Assembly: GCA_046295215.1 (NCBI GenBank)
Contig: JBKBNP010000012.1
Coordinates: forward strand, 17,187-81,186
Direction of reading: 5' to 3'
DNA length: 64,000 bases
DNA from: Szabonella sp046295215
Lineage (GTDB): Bacteria; Pseudomonadota; Alphaproteobacteria; Rhodobacterales; Rhodobacteraceae
Part shown: piece after piece, positions 17,393-26,165 of the stretch
Numbering within the stretch: position 1 is the stretch's first letter
Layout: each line of letters starts with the position of its first letter
Made by a program: the position numbers and the translations under genes
Notes under the pieces: generated by a model
Databases searched by the model: none
What the model was told of the DNA's origin: nothing
Seen by the model: the letters and a program-made list of their open reading frames with translations, nothing else

Positions 17393-19816
17393 TCAGCCCC
17401 GCATCCGCGCGCCATCCCCGTCCCACAAAGGCGCCAGATGCACCCGCGCTGGCCGCCGCTCGCCCAGGATCTCGATCTCACATTCCAGCCCGTCCTGCAC
17501 CCTGTCTGCGGGCAGGAACCCCATGGCGACCGATTGCCCGGTCCAGTGGCTGAACCCACCCGAGGTGCAAAAGCCGACCACGGCACCGTCGAGCCAGATC
17601 GGTTCCCACGCCACCACATCGGCCTCGTTCGCCTCCACGACAAAACTGACAAGGCGGCGTTTCGGCCCCGCCGCCTTTTCGGCCATGGCGGCGGATTTGC
17701 CGATCCAGTCAGCCTCCTTGTTCCAGGCGGTGAAACGGTCCAGCCCCGTCTCGCAGGGCGTGTAATCGGGGCTGAACTCGCGCCCCCAACTGCCGAACCA
17801 TTTGTCCAGCCGCAGGGACATCATCGCCCGCATCCCGAAGGGGCGCAGGCCAAGGTCGGCGCCTGCCGCGTTCAGCACATCCCAAAGATGGCGCACAGAC
17901 ATATGGTCGGTGAAGATCTCATAGCCCAGATCGCCGGTATAGCTGACCCGCTGGACCAGACAATTCGCCATGCCCACGGTCATGCGCCGCACATCCATGA
18001 AGCGGAACGCCTCTGCCGAAACATCCGCGCGGGTGACACGCGACAGCAATTCCCGCGCCTGCGGCCCCGCAATCTGGAACCCCGACTTGAGGTCCGACAC
18101 ATTGTCCACCCGCACGCCCGGCGCGGCGTTCTGCTGGAACCAGCGCATATGCCAGCCCTGCGCGCCATAGCTGGCGGTCAGGCGGAAATTGCCCGGATCG
18201 AGGCAGGACACCGTGAAATCGCCGATGATCTTGCCCGAAGGCGCCAGCATCGGCGTCAGGCTCATCCGCCCCGGCGCAGGGATCCGGCCTGCCATGATCC
18301 GGTCGAGCCAGTCGCGCGCCTTGTGCCCCGTCACGCGGTATTTGCCGAAATTCTGCACCTCGTTGATGCCGACGCCTTCGCGGACCGCGCGCACCTCCTG
18401 CGCTGTTGCCTCCCAGGCGTTGGAGCGGCGGAAGGTCGGCGCCTCCAGCCGTGGCTCACCCGGCAGCGCGTGGTAATTCACGACCTCCAGCCCGTATTGC
18501 TGGCCCCATACCGCGTTCATGCCGTCGAATACCTCATACATCGGCGTGGTGCGGAAGGGGCGGGCGGCGGGGCGTTCCTCATTGGGGTAGCTGACCGAGA
18601 ACCGCATCTGGTAATTCTCGATCACCTTCGGGACGGTATAGCCGGGGCTGGTCCAGTTGCCGAAGCGCGCCACGTCAAAGCCACGCGGGTCGCGTTCCAC
18701 CTCGCCTTCGATCATCCATTGCGCCAGCGCGAGGCCCATGCCGCCGCCCTGGCTGAACCCCGCCATCACCGCACAGGCCGACCAGTAGTTGCGCAAGCCC
18801 GGCACCGGACCGATCAGCGGGTTGCCATCGGGGGCGAAAGTGAACGGCCCGTGGATCACCCGCTTGACGCCCGAGCGTTCCAGCACCGGAAAGCGGCGAT
18901 AGGCGAAGGTGACCGAATCCTCGATCTTGTCGAATTGTTCGTTCAGCAACTCATGCCCGAAGGTCCAGGGTGTGCCATCCACCGCCCAGGGTTCGCAGGG
19001 CTTTTCATAGAAGCCGATGCAGAGGCCGCGCCCCTCCTGCCGCAGATAGGACTCGCCGCCCGGATCCATCACATGCGGAAATTCGCGGCCCTGTTTCAGG
19101 AATTCCATGATCTCGGGGATGTCATCCGTCACCAGATACTGATGTGCCATCGGCAACAGCGGCAGGTAGATCCCCGCCATCGCCCCCACCTCGCGCGCCC
19201 AGAGCCCGCCGGCATTCACCAGATGCTCGCAATGGACCGTGCCCTTCTCCGTCACCACCTCCCAGCCCTCCGCCGTGGGGTTCGTCTCCAGCACCCGGTT
19301 GTGCAGCACGATCTCGGCGCCGCCCATCCGTGCGGCCTTGGCATAGGCATGGGTGGTGCCCGAGGGGTCCAGATGCCCGTCCAGCGGATCCCAGAGCGCG
19401 CCGATGATGCCTTCGAGGTTCACCATGCCGTCGGTCAGCTTGTGGATCTCCTCCGGCCCGAGAATTTCGGTCTCCAGCCCCATGTAGCGGTGCTTGGCGC
19501 GTTCGGCCTTCAGCATCTCGAACCGCGCCATGTTGTCGGCCAGCGTGATGCCCCCCACATGGTGCAGCCCGCAGGACATGCCGGTGATCGCCTCCAATTC
19601 CTTGTAAAGCCGGATGGTATAGCCCTGTAGCGCTGCCATGTTGGTATCGCCGTTGAGCGTGTGGAACCCGCCCGCGGCATGCCATGTCGATCCGCTCGTC
19701 AATTCTGACCGCTCGATCAGCATGACATCGGACCAGCCGAGTTTCGTCAGGTGATAGAGAACCGAGCAGCCGACAACGCCGCCCCCGATGACGACGACAC
19801 GGGCATGGGATTTCAT
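17393..19816 (-). CDS. FAD-dependent dimethylglycine/sarcosine dehydrogenase-like protein (DAO + GcvT)
   Basis: 807 residues with two parts. Residues 5-400 form a D-amino-acid-oxidase fold: the FAD-binding GGGVVG is at 11-16, and TWHAAGG just after it carries the histidine that is covalently flavinylated in DMGDH. Residues about 430-800 form a GcvT/T-protein folate-binding domain ending HLAPLWDGDGARM. Such enzymes oxidatively demethylate N-methylated amino acids, passing the one-carbon unit to tetrahydrofolate. The sequence supports the class; dimethylglycine versus sarcosine or another methylamine cannot be decided. It stands alone with a 178-bp upstream gap that contains a palindrome. Confidence 0.88.
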   Translation of the reverse strand: MKSHARVVVIGGGVVGCSVLYHLTKLGWSDVMLIERSELTSGSTWHAAGGFHTLNGDTNMAALQGYTIRLYKELEAITGMSCGLHHVGGITLADNMARFEMLKAERAKHRYMGLETEILGPEEIHKLTDGMVNLEGIIGALWDPLDGHLDPSGTTHAYAKAARMGGAEIVLHNRVLETNPTAEGWEVVTEKGTVHCEHLVNAGGLWAREVGAMAGIYLPLLPMAHQYLVTDDIPEIMEFLKQGREFPHVMDPGGESYLRQEGRGLCIGFYEKPCEPWAVDGTPWTFGHELLNEQFDKIEDSVTFAYRRFPVLERSGVKRVIHGPFTFAPDGNPLIGPVPGLRNYWSACAVMAGFSQGGGMGLALAQWMIEGEVERDPRGFDVARFGNWTSPGYTVPKVIENYQMRFSVSYPNEERPAARPFRTTPMYEVFDGMNAVWGQQYGLEVVNYHALPGEPRLEAPTFRRSNAWEATAQEVRAVREGVGINEVQNFGKYRVTGHKARDWLDRIMAGRIPAPGRMSLTPMLAPSGKIIGDFTVSCLDPGNFRLTASYGAQGWHMRWFQQNAAPGVRVDNVSDLKSGFQIAGPQARELLSRVTRADVSAEAFRFMDVRRMTVGMANCLVQRVSYTGDLGYEIFTDHMSVRHLWDVLNAAGADLGLRPFGMRAMMSLRLDKWFGSWGREFSPDYTPCETGLDRFTAWNKEADWIGKSAAMAEKAAGPKRRLVSFVVEANEADVVAWEPIWLDGAVVGFCTSGGFSHWTGQSVAMGFLPADRVQDGLECEIEILGERRPARVHLAPLWDGDGARMRG

Positions 19817-19882
19817 GGCAAACCTCCGGCACAGCTTTCAGCGCAAACTGGCCTGTCATGCCCGGTGAAGGCATGTTCATGC

Positions 19883-19899
19883 GCGACAAAATATGTCGC
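19883..19899. promoter_or_regulatory. Operator-like palindrome upstream of the FAD/GcvT dehydrogenase
   Basis: GCGACA-AAATA-TGTCGC is a 6-bp inverted repeat around an AT-only 5-base centre, 67 bp upstream of the dehydrogenase start (minus strand). The AT-rich centre in GC-rich surroundings is what many dimeric regulator sites look like. The regulator is unknown. Confidence 0.5.
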
Positions 19900-19994
19900 A
19901 TCCGGCCTGCCTTTCCGGCTTTCATCCCGGTGGGAAATACATTCCGCAGTGAGCCACCGACCGCGCCAAGGGGCAGGCAGCCCGCTGGCCCCGC

Positions 19995-20264
19995 TCAGTG
20001 CAGCCGGAACTCCCCGACAACATTGCGCCACTCACCCGGGGCGATCAGCTTGCGATGGGTGAAGCGCACCGAATGCAGCGGGCCCTCGATCTTTTCCTGC
20101 CAGAACTCGATGAAATCGAAGAGCTTGGGGTAGTCCGGCGCAAGGTCATAGTCCTGCCAGATATAGCTGTTCAGAACATTCCGGAAATCGGGCATGCGGT
20201 AGTAGAATTCCGCCGTGGTCAGCCCGTATCCCTTCAACATCAGTTCGGTTTCGGTCGCGCGCAT
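19995..20264 (-). CDS. usg: Usg family protein
   Basis: 89 residues, matching the small Usg family of alphaproteobacteria (TELMLKGYGLTTAEFYYRMPDFRN, LNSYIWQDYDLAPDYPKLFDFIEFWQ, RKLIAPGEWRNVVGEFRLH). It is named for its position upstream of trpF in other species and has sometimes been described as an aid to phosphoribosylanthranilate isomerase, but its function is not established. Here it is not beside trpF; it lies upstream of and divergent from gyrA, an arrangement also common in the group. The first ATG is preceded by GCGAGGTGAGCG. Confidence 0.85.
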   Translation of the reverse strand: MRATETELMLKGYGLTTAEFYYRMPDFRNVLNSYIWQDYDLAPDYPKLFDFIEFWQEKIEGPLHSVRFTHRKLIAPGEWRNVVGEFRLH

Positions 20265-20390
20265 CGCTCACCTCGCTTTCTGCTTTCTCCGATGATGCGC
20301 GATTCGTATTAAGTTTCAACAAAAACAGTATGTTGTCACTCTCTCCCTGTGGCTGCTTGCGGGGCGCCTCCAGCCTCGGGAAAGGTGGCA

Positions 20391-20420
20391 TTGCACCCCC
20401 TATCTTGCTTGGTCTATACT
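20391..20420 (+). promoter_or_regulatory. Candidate sigma-70 promoter for gyrA
   Basis: TTGCAC (20391-20396) and TATACT (20415-20420) with an 18-base spacer, leaving about 50 bp of leader before the gyrA start. The -10 element is a 5/6 match to consensus, unusually good for this genome. Confidence 0.55.
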
Positions 20421-20475
20421 GCCGCCAACAATATCTAGAGGTCTGACATCAGGCCGGAACAGAAAGCAAATACTC

Positions 20476-23196
20476 GTGACCGACACACCGGAAGACACTG
20501 AAAACGCAGAAAAAGCGCCGGAGCGTCCTGCCTTTTCCGGCCCCACCGTCTCGATCGTTGAGGAAATGAAGACCGCCTATCTCGATTACGCGATGAGCGT
20601 GATCGTTTCCCGCGCGATCCCCGATCTGCGCGACGGGCTGAAACCTGTGCATCGGCGTATTCTTTATGCAATGCATGAATCCGGCAACAGTCACGATAAA
20701 TCCTACCGCAAATCCGCGCGGCCCGTGGGCGACACGATGGGGAAATACCACCCCCATGGGGATTCCGCGATCTATGACGCGCTGGTGCGGATGGCGCAGC
20801 CTTTCTCGATGAGCCTCAAGCTTCTGGACGGTCAGGGCAATTTCGGCTCGATGGATGGCGATAACGCCGCCGCCATGCGCTATACCGAAGTGCGGATGGA
20901 CAAGCCCGCCGCCTATCTGCTGGCCGATATCGACAAGGAAACTGTTGATTTCCAGGACAATTACGATGGCAAGGACCGCGAACCCACGGTCCTGCCCGCC
21001 CGCTTTCCCAACATGCTGGTCAATGGCGCGGGGGGCATCGCGGTCGGCATGGCGACCAATATCCCGCCGCACAATCTGGGCGAGGTGATCGACGGCACGC
21101 TGGCCCTGATCGACAATCCCGACCTTTCGACCGAGGCCCTGATGGAGATCATCCCGGCGCCCGATTTTCCCACCGGCGCGCTGATCCTTGGCCGCTCGGG
21201 CGCCCGCAAAGCCTATCTTGAGGGGCGCGGCTCGGTCATCATCCGTGCCAAGACTCGGGTCGAGGAAATCCGCAAGGACCGTTTCGCGATCATTGTAGAG
21301 GAAATCCCTTATCAGGTGAACAAGGCCCGGATGATCGAGATCATCGCTGAACAGGTGCGTGAGAAGAAGATCGAGGGCATTTCCAACGTGGCCGACGAAT
21401 CCGACCGGATCGGCGTGCGCGTGGTGATCGAGCTGAAGCGCGACGCGACGGCGGATGTGGTGCTGAACCAGTTGTTCCGCTTCACCCCGATGCAGACCTC
21501 CTTCGGCTGCAACATGCTGGCGCTGAACGGCGGGCGGCCGGAACAGCTTGCCCTGCGCGATTTCCTCTCGCATTTCATCGGCTTCCGCGAAGAAGTTGTG
21601 GCCCGTCGCACGGCCTACGAATTGCGCAAGGCGCGCGAGCGCAGCCATGTGCTGTGCGGTCTGGCCGTGGCGGTGTCCAATGTCGATGAGGTGGTGCGCA
21701 CCATCCGCGCCAGTGCCGATGCGGCAGAGGCGCGCGAAAAGCTGATGACGCGGCGCTGGCCTGCAGGCGAGATCGCGCCCTTCATCCTGCTGATCGACGA
21801 TCCGACCCACAAGATGAACGAGGACGGCACCTACAACCTGTCCGAAGTGCAGGCGCGCGCGATCCTTGAACTGCGGCTGCAACGCCTGACGCAACTGGGC
21901 GTCAAGGAGGTCACGGACGAGTTGGAAGAGCTGGCCGCCAAGATCAAGGATTACCTCGACATCCTGTCCTCGCGTGAGCGGATCATGGCGATCATTTCCA
22001 CCGAATTGCGCGAGGTGCGCGACCTTTTTGCCGTGCCGCGCCGCAGCGAGATCGTCGACTGGGCCGGCGACATGATGGACGAGGATCTGATCGAGCGCGA
22101 GGATATGGTCGTGACCATTACCTCCGGCGGCTATATCAAGCGCACGCCGCTGGCCGAGTTCCGCCAGCAGAACCGGGGCGGCAAGGGCCTGTCGTCGATG
22201 GCGACCAAAGAAGATGATGTTGTCACCACGCTGTTCGTGGCCAACACGCACACTTGGCTCTTGTTCTTCACCACCGATGGCATGGTCTACAAGCTCAAGA
22301 CCTGGCGTCTGCCGCTGGCGGGGCGCACGGCCAAGGGCAAGGCCATCGTGAATATCCTGCCGATCCAGGCGGGGATTTCCATTGCCGCGCTGATGCCGGT
22401 GGACGTGCCGGAGGAGGACTGGGCGAGCCTTCAGATCGTCTTTGCCACCTCGGATGGCGACGTGCGCCAGAACGACCTGTCGGATTTCACCAATGTCAAA
22501 CGCAACGGCAAGATCGCCATGAACCTGCCCGAAGGCGTCAGCCTCGTGAATGCGGCCATTGCCGATGACACGGACGATGTGATGCTGGTGACGGCCCTTG
22601 GCCGCGCAATCCGGTTTTCGACCACGGATATTCGCGTGTTCAAGTCGCGCGGATCAACGGGCGTGCGGGGCATCCGGCTGGCGGCGGGCGATGCGGTGGT
22701 GTCCATGTCGATCATCCGGCATTTCGAGGCGAGCCCGGAAGAACGCGAAGCCTACCTCAAGCAGCGCCGCCTCATGGCAGGCGTGACCGAGGACGAGGGC
22801 GAGGCAGACGAGGACGAGGAAGCCGTCACGGCAGGGCAGTTGTCACCCGAACGCTATGCCGAGATGTCGGCGGCGGAGGATCTGATCCTGACGATTTCGG
22901 CCGGGGGGGCGGGCAAACTCTCGTCCAGTCACGGCTATCCGGTGCGGGGCCGGGGCGGCATGGGCGTGATGGCGATGGACAAGGCGATGCGGGGCGGGCG
23001 GCTGGTGGCCTCTTTCCCGGTCGAGATGTCGGACCAGATCATGCTGGCCACCTCCACCGGGCAGTCGATCCGGGTGCCGGTGGATCAGATCAGCTTCCGC
23101 TCGCGTTCGGCGGGTGGGGTGCGGGTGTTCAATGTCGGCGCGGGTGAGGAAGTCGTGTCCGTGGCGCGTGTGGCCGAACAGGCCGATCCTGTCTGA
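20476..23196 (+). CDS. gyrA: DNA gyrase subunit A
   Basis: 906 residues from a GTG start. Gyrase A breaks and rejoins DNA to introduce negative supercoils with GyrB. The catalytic tyrosine is Y136 in AAMRYTEVRM. The GyrA-box that marks gyrase rather than topoisomerase IV is present as QNRGGKG, and the C-terminal beta-pinwheel repeats follow (TSDGDVRQNDLSDF, VTALGRAIRFSTTDIR, TSTGQSIRVPVDQI). In the quinolone-resistance region the sequence HPHGDSAIYDALVR keeps Ser97 and Asp101, equivalent to E. coli Ser83 and Asp87. An acidic insertion (DEGEADEDEEA) lies in the C-terminal domain. The promoter and terminator bracket it as a single unit. Confidence 0.97.
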   Translation: MTDTPEDTENAEKAPERPAFSGPTVSIVEEMKTAYLDYAMSVIVSRAIPDLRDGLKPVHRRILYAMHESGNSHDKSYRKSARPVGDTMGKYHPHGDSAIYDALVRMAQPFSMSLKLLDGQGNFGSMDGDNAAAMRYTEVRMDKPAAYLLADIDKETVDFQDNYDGKDREPTVLPARFPNMLVNGAGGIAVGMATNIPPHNLGEVIDGTLALIDNPDLSTEALMEIIPAPDFPTGALILGRSGARKAYLEGRGSVIIRAKTRVEEIRKDRFAIIVEEIPYQVNKARMIEIIAEQVREKKIEGISNVADESDRIGVRVVIELKRDATADVVLNQLFRFTPMQTSFGCNMLALNGGRPEQLALRDFLSHFIGFREEVVARRTAYELRKARERSHVLCGLAVAVSNVDEVVRTIRASADAAEAREKLMTRRWPAGEIAPFILLIDDPTHKMNEDGTYNLSEVQARAILELRLQRLTQLGVKEVTDELEELAAKIKDYLDILSSRERIMAIISTELREVRDLFAVPRRSEIVDWAGDMMDEDLIEREDMVVTITSGGYIKRTPLAEFRQQNRGGKGLSSMATKEDDVVTTLFVANTHTWLLFFTTDGMVYKLKTWRLPLAGRTAKGKAIVNILPIQAGISIAALMPVDVPEEDWASLQIVFATSDGDVRQNDLSDFTNVKRNGKIAMNLPEGVSLVNAAIADDTDDVMLVTALGRAIRFSTTDIRVFKSRGSTGVRGIRLAAGDAVVSMSIIRHFEASPEEREAYLKQRRLMAGVTEDEGEADEDEEAVTAGQLSPERYAEMSAAEDLILTISAGGAGKLSSSHGYPVRGRGGMGVMAMDKAMRGGRLVASFPVEMSDQIMLATSTGQSIRVPVDQISFRSRSAGGVRVFNVGAGEEVVSVARVAEQADPV

Positions 23197-23236
23197 CGCA
23201 GGGAACCGGCTGGCGCAACTGCGCGTTGTATGAAAT

Positions 23237-23271
23237 GTCGGGCGGGTGCTGTGGCATCTGCCCGTTTTCCT
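23237..23271 (+). terminator. Intrinsic terminator of gyrA
   Basis: An 11-bp stem including G-T pairs, CGGGCGGGTGC (23237-23247) with GCATCTGCCCG (23252-23262), has a 4-base TGTG loop and is followed by TTTTCCTTT. It lies 40 bp after the gyrA stop. Confidence 0.75.
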
Positions 23272-23324
23272 TTGTAACGCCATTTTGGCAGCTTTTCTGT
23301 GTCACCTGCTGAAATGAAAGACCC

Positions 23325-24164
23325 ATGCCCGACTCCTGGGACGACTATCGCTTCATGCTTTATCTGTATCGCCACCGCACTATGGCAGCGGCGGCGCGCA
23401 GCCTTGGAACGTCTGCCGCGACGGTCTCACGCCGGATCGAGCGTGCGCGGGATATTTTCGGCGTTCCCGCCTTCAGCAAGAAGGGGGAAACATGGATGCT
23501 GAATCCTGAACTGGAACCCGCAATGGAGGTGATCAGCCAGTTTGCAGAGGCGATCCGGGCCCAGAAGAACAATCTGGGGGCAGGGCCTGCGCGATCTGTC
23601 ACCGCACTTTCTGTCGGGTGCCCGCCCTTCATCGCTTCCTGCATCTTGTTGCCGAACATGACTGTGGAGGGCGGCTTGCCAGAGAATATCGACCTGACTC
23701 TCAGCAGTCGCTTTCTGGATCAGGGACTGGGCGATTGCGACATCGTGCTGCGTCAGGGCCTGCCGGATTCGGGTCGGCTCATTGCGCGGCGGGCGGGTGC
23801 CATGACCTTCCGTCTCTATCAGCCGGTGGGCGCAGAGGCATCCCGTCGCTGGGTCGGCTTGACGCGGGATCAGGACAGTTTCGGGCCGATGCGGCGGGTT
23901 GCGGAAGTTTTCAACAGCGTTCCGGCCATGCGGGTCTCGCAATTCGACCATCTGCGAGACCTTATTCTGTCGACAGGTCTGCCGGGCCCCTTGCCGGACG
24001 TAATGGCGCGCCGGGATCCGCGGCTTGAACTGGCGCAGCCTCTGGCAGAGGAAAGTGCCGAGTTCTGGCTTGCCTTCCATGAAACGCGCAGCGGTGACCG
24101 CGCCTTGCGCGCCACGGTGGACTGGATCATTTCCTGCTTCGCCAGAAATGAACGATTAAATTAA
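23325..24164 (+). CDS. LysR-family transcriptional regulator
   Basis: 279 residues. The N-terminal winged helix is clear (YRFMLYLYRHRTMAAAARSLGTSAATVSRRIERARDIFGVPAF), with the usual AA-x-L-x-S-x-x-TVSRRI recognition helix. The effector domain is short and divergent. No operon partner is divergent or co-transcribed in the classical LysR arrangement: gyrA ends upstream and a DoxX-like gene follows 130 bp downstream. The target and ligand are unknown. The domain call is firm. Confidence 0.85.
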   Translation: MPDSWDDYRFMLYLYRHRTMAAAARSLGTSAATVSRRIERARDIFGVPAFSKKGETWMLNPELEPAMEVISQFAEAIRAQKNNLGAGPARSVTALSVGCPPFIASCILLPNMTVEGGLPENIDLTLSSRFLDQGLGDCDIVLRQGLPDSGRLIARRAGAMTFRLYQPVGAEASRRWVGLTRDQDSFGPMRRVAEVFNSVPAMRVSQFDHLRDLILSTGLPGPLPDVMARRDPRLELAQPLAEESAEFWLAFHETRSGDRALRATVDWIISCFARNERLN

Positions 24165-24294
24165 TGCAAACCCATCCTTCCGTTTTTTGAGGGTTGAAGT
24201 ATGGAAGCCAGTGCCGGAAGGTGAATGAAATGAGCCCAATACAACCTCGGGCCGATGAGCAGTCGGAACTTGAACAAACAACAGGCGCATCGAC

Positions 24295-24681
24295 ATGATT
24301 GAAATACGACCGGCCACGCAGCTTGTGCTGCGCCTTGTTCTTGGCATTGCCCTTGTGGTCGAAGCCATTCACCAATCAACAATTTTCGCGATGCGGGCGG
24401 ATAGTGGCATGATGCCGACCATGCCGGGCATAGCCTTTGCCGTGCTGCATGCGCTGATGCTGGTGGCAGCGATCTGGGTCTTGTTTGGCATACGCACCCG
24501 GATTGTCGCCCTGATCGGGCTGGCCTGCCTCTATGCGGACAGTCTGATCATCCCGCTTGTTCCAGGATTTCCCGAGCGCAAAGTGCTTTTTGCCGTGGCG
24601 ATCCTTGCGGCGGTGCCCCTGATTTTCTTCGGAGGCGGGCGTTTCAGCCTGTATCGCGCAGGCTGGCGCAATCCCTTCTGA
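24295..24681 (+). CDS. Small four-helix membrane protein (DoxX-like)
   Basis: 128 residues with about four hydrophobic helices: LVLRLVLGIALVVEAIHQ, AFAVLHALMLVAAIWVLFG, VALIGLACLYADSLIIPL and VLFAVAILAAVPLIFFGGG. Size and layout, ending in a GGGRFSLYR motif, resemble DoxX/DoxD-like proteins, but no diagnostic motif is certain. It is followed by a strong terminator before trmFO. Function unknown. Confidence 0.65.
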   Translation: MIEIRPATQLVLRLVLGIALVVEAIHQSTIFAMRADSGMMPTMPGIAFAVLHALMLVAAIWVLFGIRTRIVALIGLACLYADSLIIPLVPGFPERKVLFAVAILAAVPLIFFGGGRFSLYRAGWRNPF

Positions 24682-24728
24682 CCGGATCCGTAACGAGTAG
24701 ATCTGTTTGCTACACGCTCTCAACCTGG

Positions 24729-24758
24729 CCGCCGTTCACATTGGACGGCGGTTTTTTT
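24729..24758 (+). terminator. Intrinsic terminator before trmFO
   Basis: CCGCCGT (24729-24735) pairs with ACGGCGG (24745-24751), followed directly by seven T. It ends the transcript of the small membrane protein and sits 63 bp before the trmFO start. Confidence 0.88.
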
Positions 24759-24820
24759 GTCGGGTCTTTTCCTTGGCGAACTTTGCGCCTATCCCGGTCG
24801 CAGACCGAAGCGGGGGCGCC

Positions 24821-26161
24821 ATGACAGAAGAACTGAACATTGTCGGCGGGGGCATGGCCGGATCGGAAGCCGCCTGGCAGGCGGCGGAGGCGGGCGTGGA
24901 TGTGGTGATCCACGAGATGCGCCCCGGGGTCGGCACTTTCGCGCATCGCACCGGTGATCTGGCAGAGATGGTCTGTTCCAATTCCTTCCGGTCGGATGAC
25001 AGTGACCGCAACGCCGTGGGCCTGTTGCATTGGGAAATGGGGGCGGCGGACGGGATCATCATGCAGACCGCGCGGGCGCACCGGCTGCCAGCGGGCGGCG
25101 CGCTGGCGGTGGACCGCGATGCCTTCTCGGCCGCCGTGACGGCGCGGCTGCGCGCGCATCCGCGGATTTCGCTGTCTGCGGGGGAGGTGACGGACTTGCC
25201 CGGCGATGGCCACTGGATCATCGCGACCGGGCCGCTGACCTCGGGCGCGCTGGCGGAAAGCATCCGGGCCGAGACAGGGGCCGAGGCACTGGCCTTTTTC
25301 GATGCGATTGCCCCCATCGTCTATGCCGAAAGCATCGACATGGATGTAGCCTGGCGTCAGAGCCGCTATGACAAGGGTGAGACGGTGGAAGAACAGACCG
25401 CCTATATCAACTGCCCGATGACGAAGGATCAGTATGAGGCCTTCATCGACGCGCTGCTGGCCGCCGACAAGACCGAGTTCCATGAGGGCGAGACGGCGGG
25501 CTATTTCGACGGTTGCCTGCCGATCGAGGTGATGGCCGAACGCGGGCGCGAGACGCTGCGCTATGGGCCGATGAAGCCGGTTGGGCTGACCAATGCCCAT
25601 GATCCGCAGGTCAAGGCTCACGCTGTGGTGCAACTGCGCCGGGACAACAAACTTGGCACGCTCTACAATATCGTGGGGTTCCAGACAAAGATGAAATACG
25701 GTGCGCAAACCGCTGTTTTCAAGATGGTTCCTGGCCTGGAGAACGCCAACTTTGCGCGCCTTGGCGGCATTCACCGAAATACATTCCTCAACTCACCCAC
25801 GCTGCTTGATGACCGGATGCGGCTGCGGTCACGCCCGCATATCCGCTTTGCCGGGCAGATTACCGGGGTGGAGGGATATGTGGAAAGCGCGGCGATGGGT
25901 CTGCTGGCGGGCCGGATGGCGGCGGCAGAGATCCTGGGGCGCGATCTGCCGCCCCCGCCGCCCGAAACCGCGATGGGCGCGCTGGTCTGGCATATCACCG
26001 GGGGGGCGGAGGCAAAGACCTTCCAACCGATGAACGTGAATTTCGGGCTGTTCCCGCCGATTGATGCGAAGGGGGGGCGGCGGGGCCGCAAAGACCGCTA
26101 CATGGCCTATACCGCACGGGCGAAAGAGGCTTTTTCACAATGGCTTGACGCACAAAGGTGA
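24821..26161 (+). CDS. trmFO: Folate-dependent tRNA (uracil-54-C5)-methyltransferase TrmFO
   Basis: 446 residues. TrmFO makes ribothymidine at tRNA position 54 using methylenetetrahydrofolate and FADH2. The FAD-binding start NIVGGGMAGSEAAWQAAEAG is clear, with family blocks HEMRPGVGTFAHRTGDLAEMVCSN (broken here only for length), YDKGETVEEQTAYINCPM, GCLPIEVMAERG and KMKYGAQTAVFKMVPGLENANF. The catalytic cysteine pair lies in MVCSNSFRS and INCPMTKDQY. The ATG at 24821 is chosen by the family start MTEELNIVGGG; the open frame extends back through the terminator. It precedes gluQ with 4 bp between stop and start. Confidence 0.96.
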   Translation: MTEELNIVGGGMAGSEAAWQAAEAGVDVVIHEMRPGVGTFAHRTGDLAEMVCSNSFRSDDSDRNAVGLLHWEMGAADGIIMQTARAHRLPAGGALAVDRDAFSAAVTARLRAHPRISLSAGEVTDLPGDGHWIIATGPLTSGALAESIRAETGAEALAFFDAIAPIVYAESIDMDVAWRQSRYDKGETVEEQTAYINCPMTKDQYEAFIDALLAADKTEFHEGETAGYFDGCLPIEVMAERGRETLRYGPMKPVGLTNAHDPQVKAHAVVQLRRDNKLGTLYNIVGFQTKMKYGAQTAVFKMVPGLENANFARLGGIHRNTFLNSPTLLDDRMRLRSRPHIRFAGQITGVEGYVESAAMGLLAGRMAAAEILGRDLPPPPPETAMGALVWHITGGAEAKTFQPMNVNFGLFPPIDAKGGRRGRKDRYMAYTARAKEAFSQWLDAQR

Positions 26162-26165
26162 TGTG

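Noticed and set aside
17438..19630. A 730-codon plus-strand frame opposite the FAD/GcvT dehydrogenase
   Set aside because: Antisense shadow: the minus-strand protein is clearly conserved, and the plus-strand translation is rich in His, Arg and Pro without domains.
20449..22251. A 600-codon minus-strand frame opposite gyrA
   Set aside because: It is fully antisense to the conserved gyrA core and has no recognisable domain.
24165..24294. A possible small gene or riboswitch in the gap between the LysR gene and the small membrane protein
   Set aside because: Several short minus-strand frames exist but none has a ribosome site or recognisable sequence, and no long conserved-looking stems were found.
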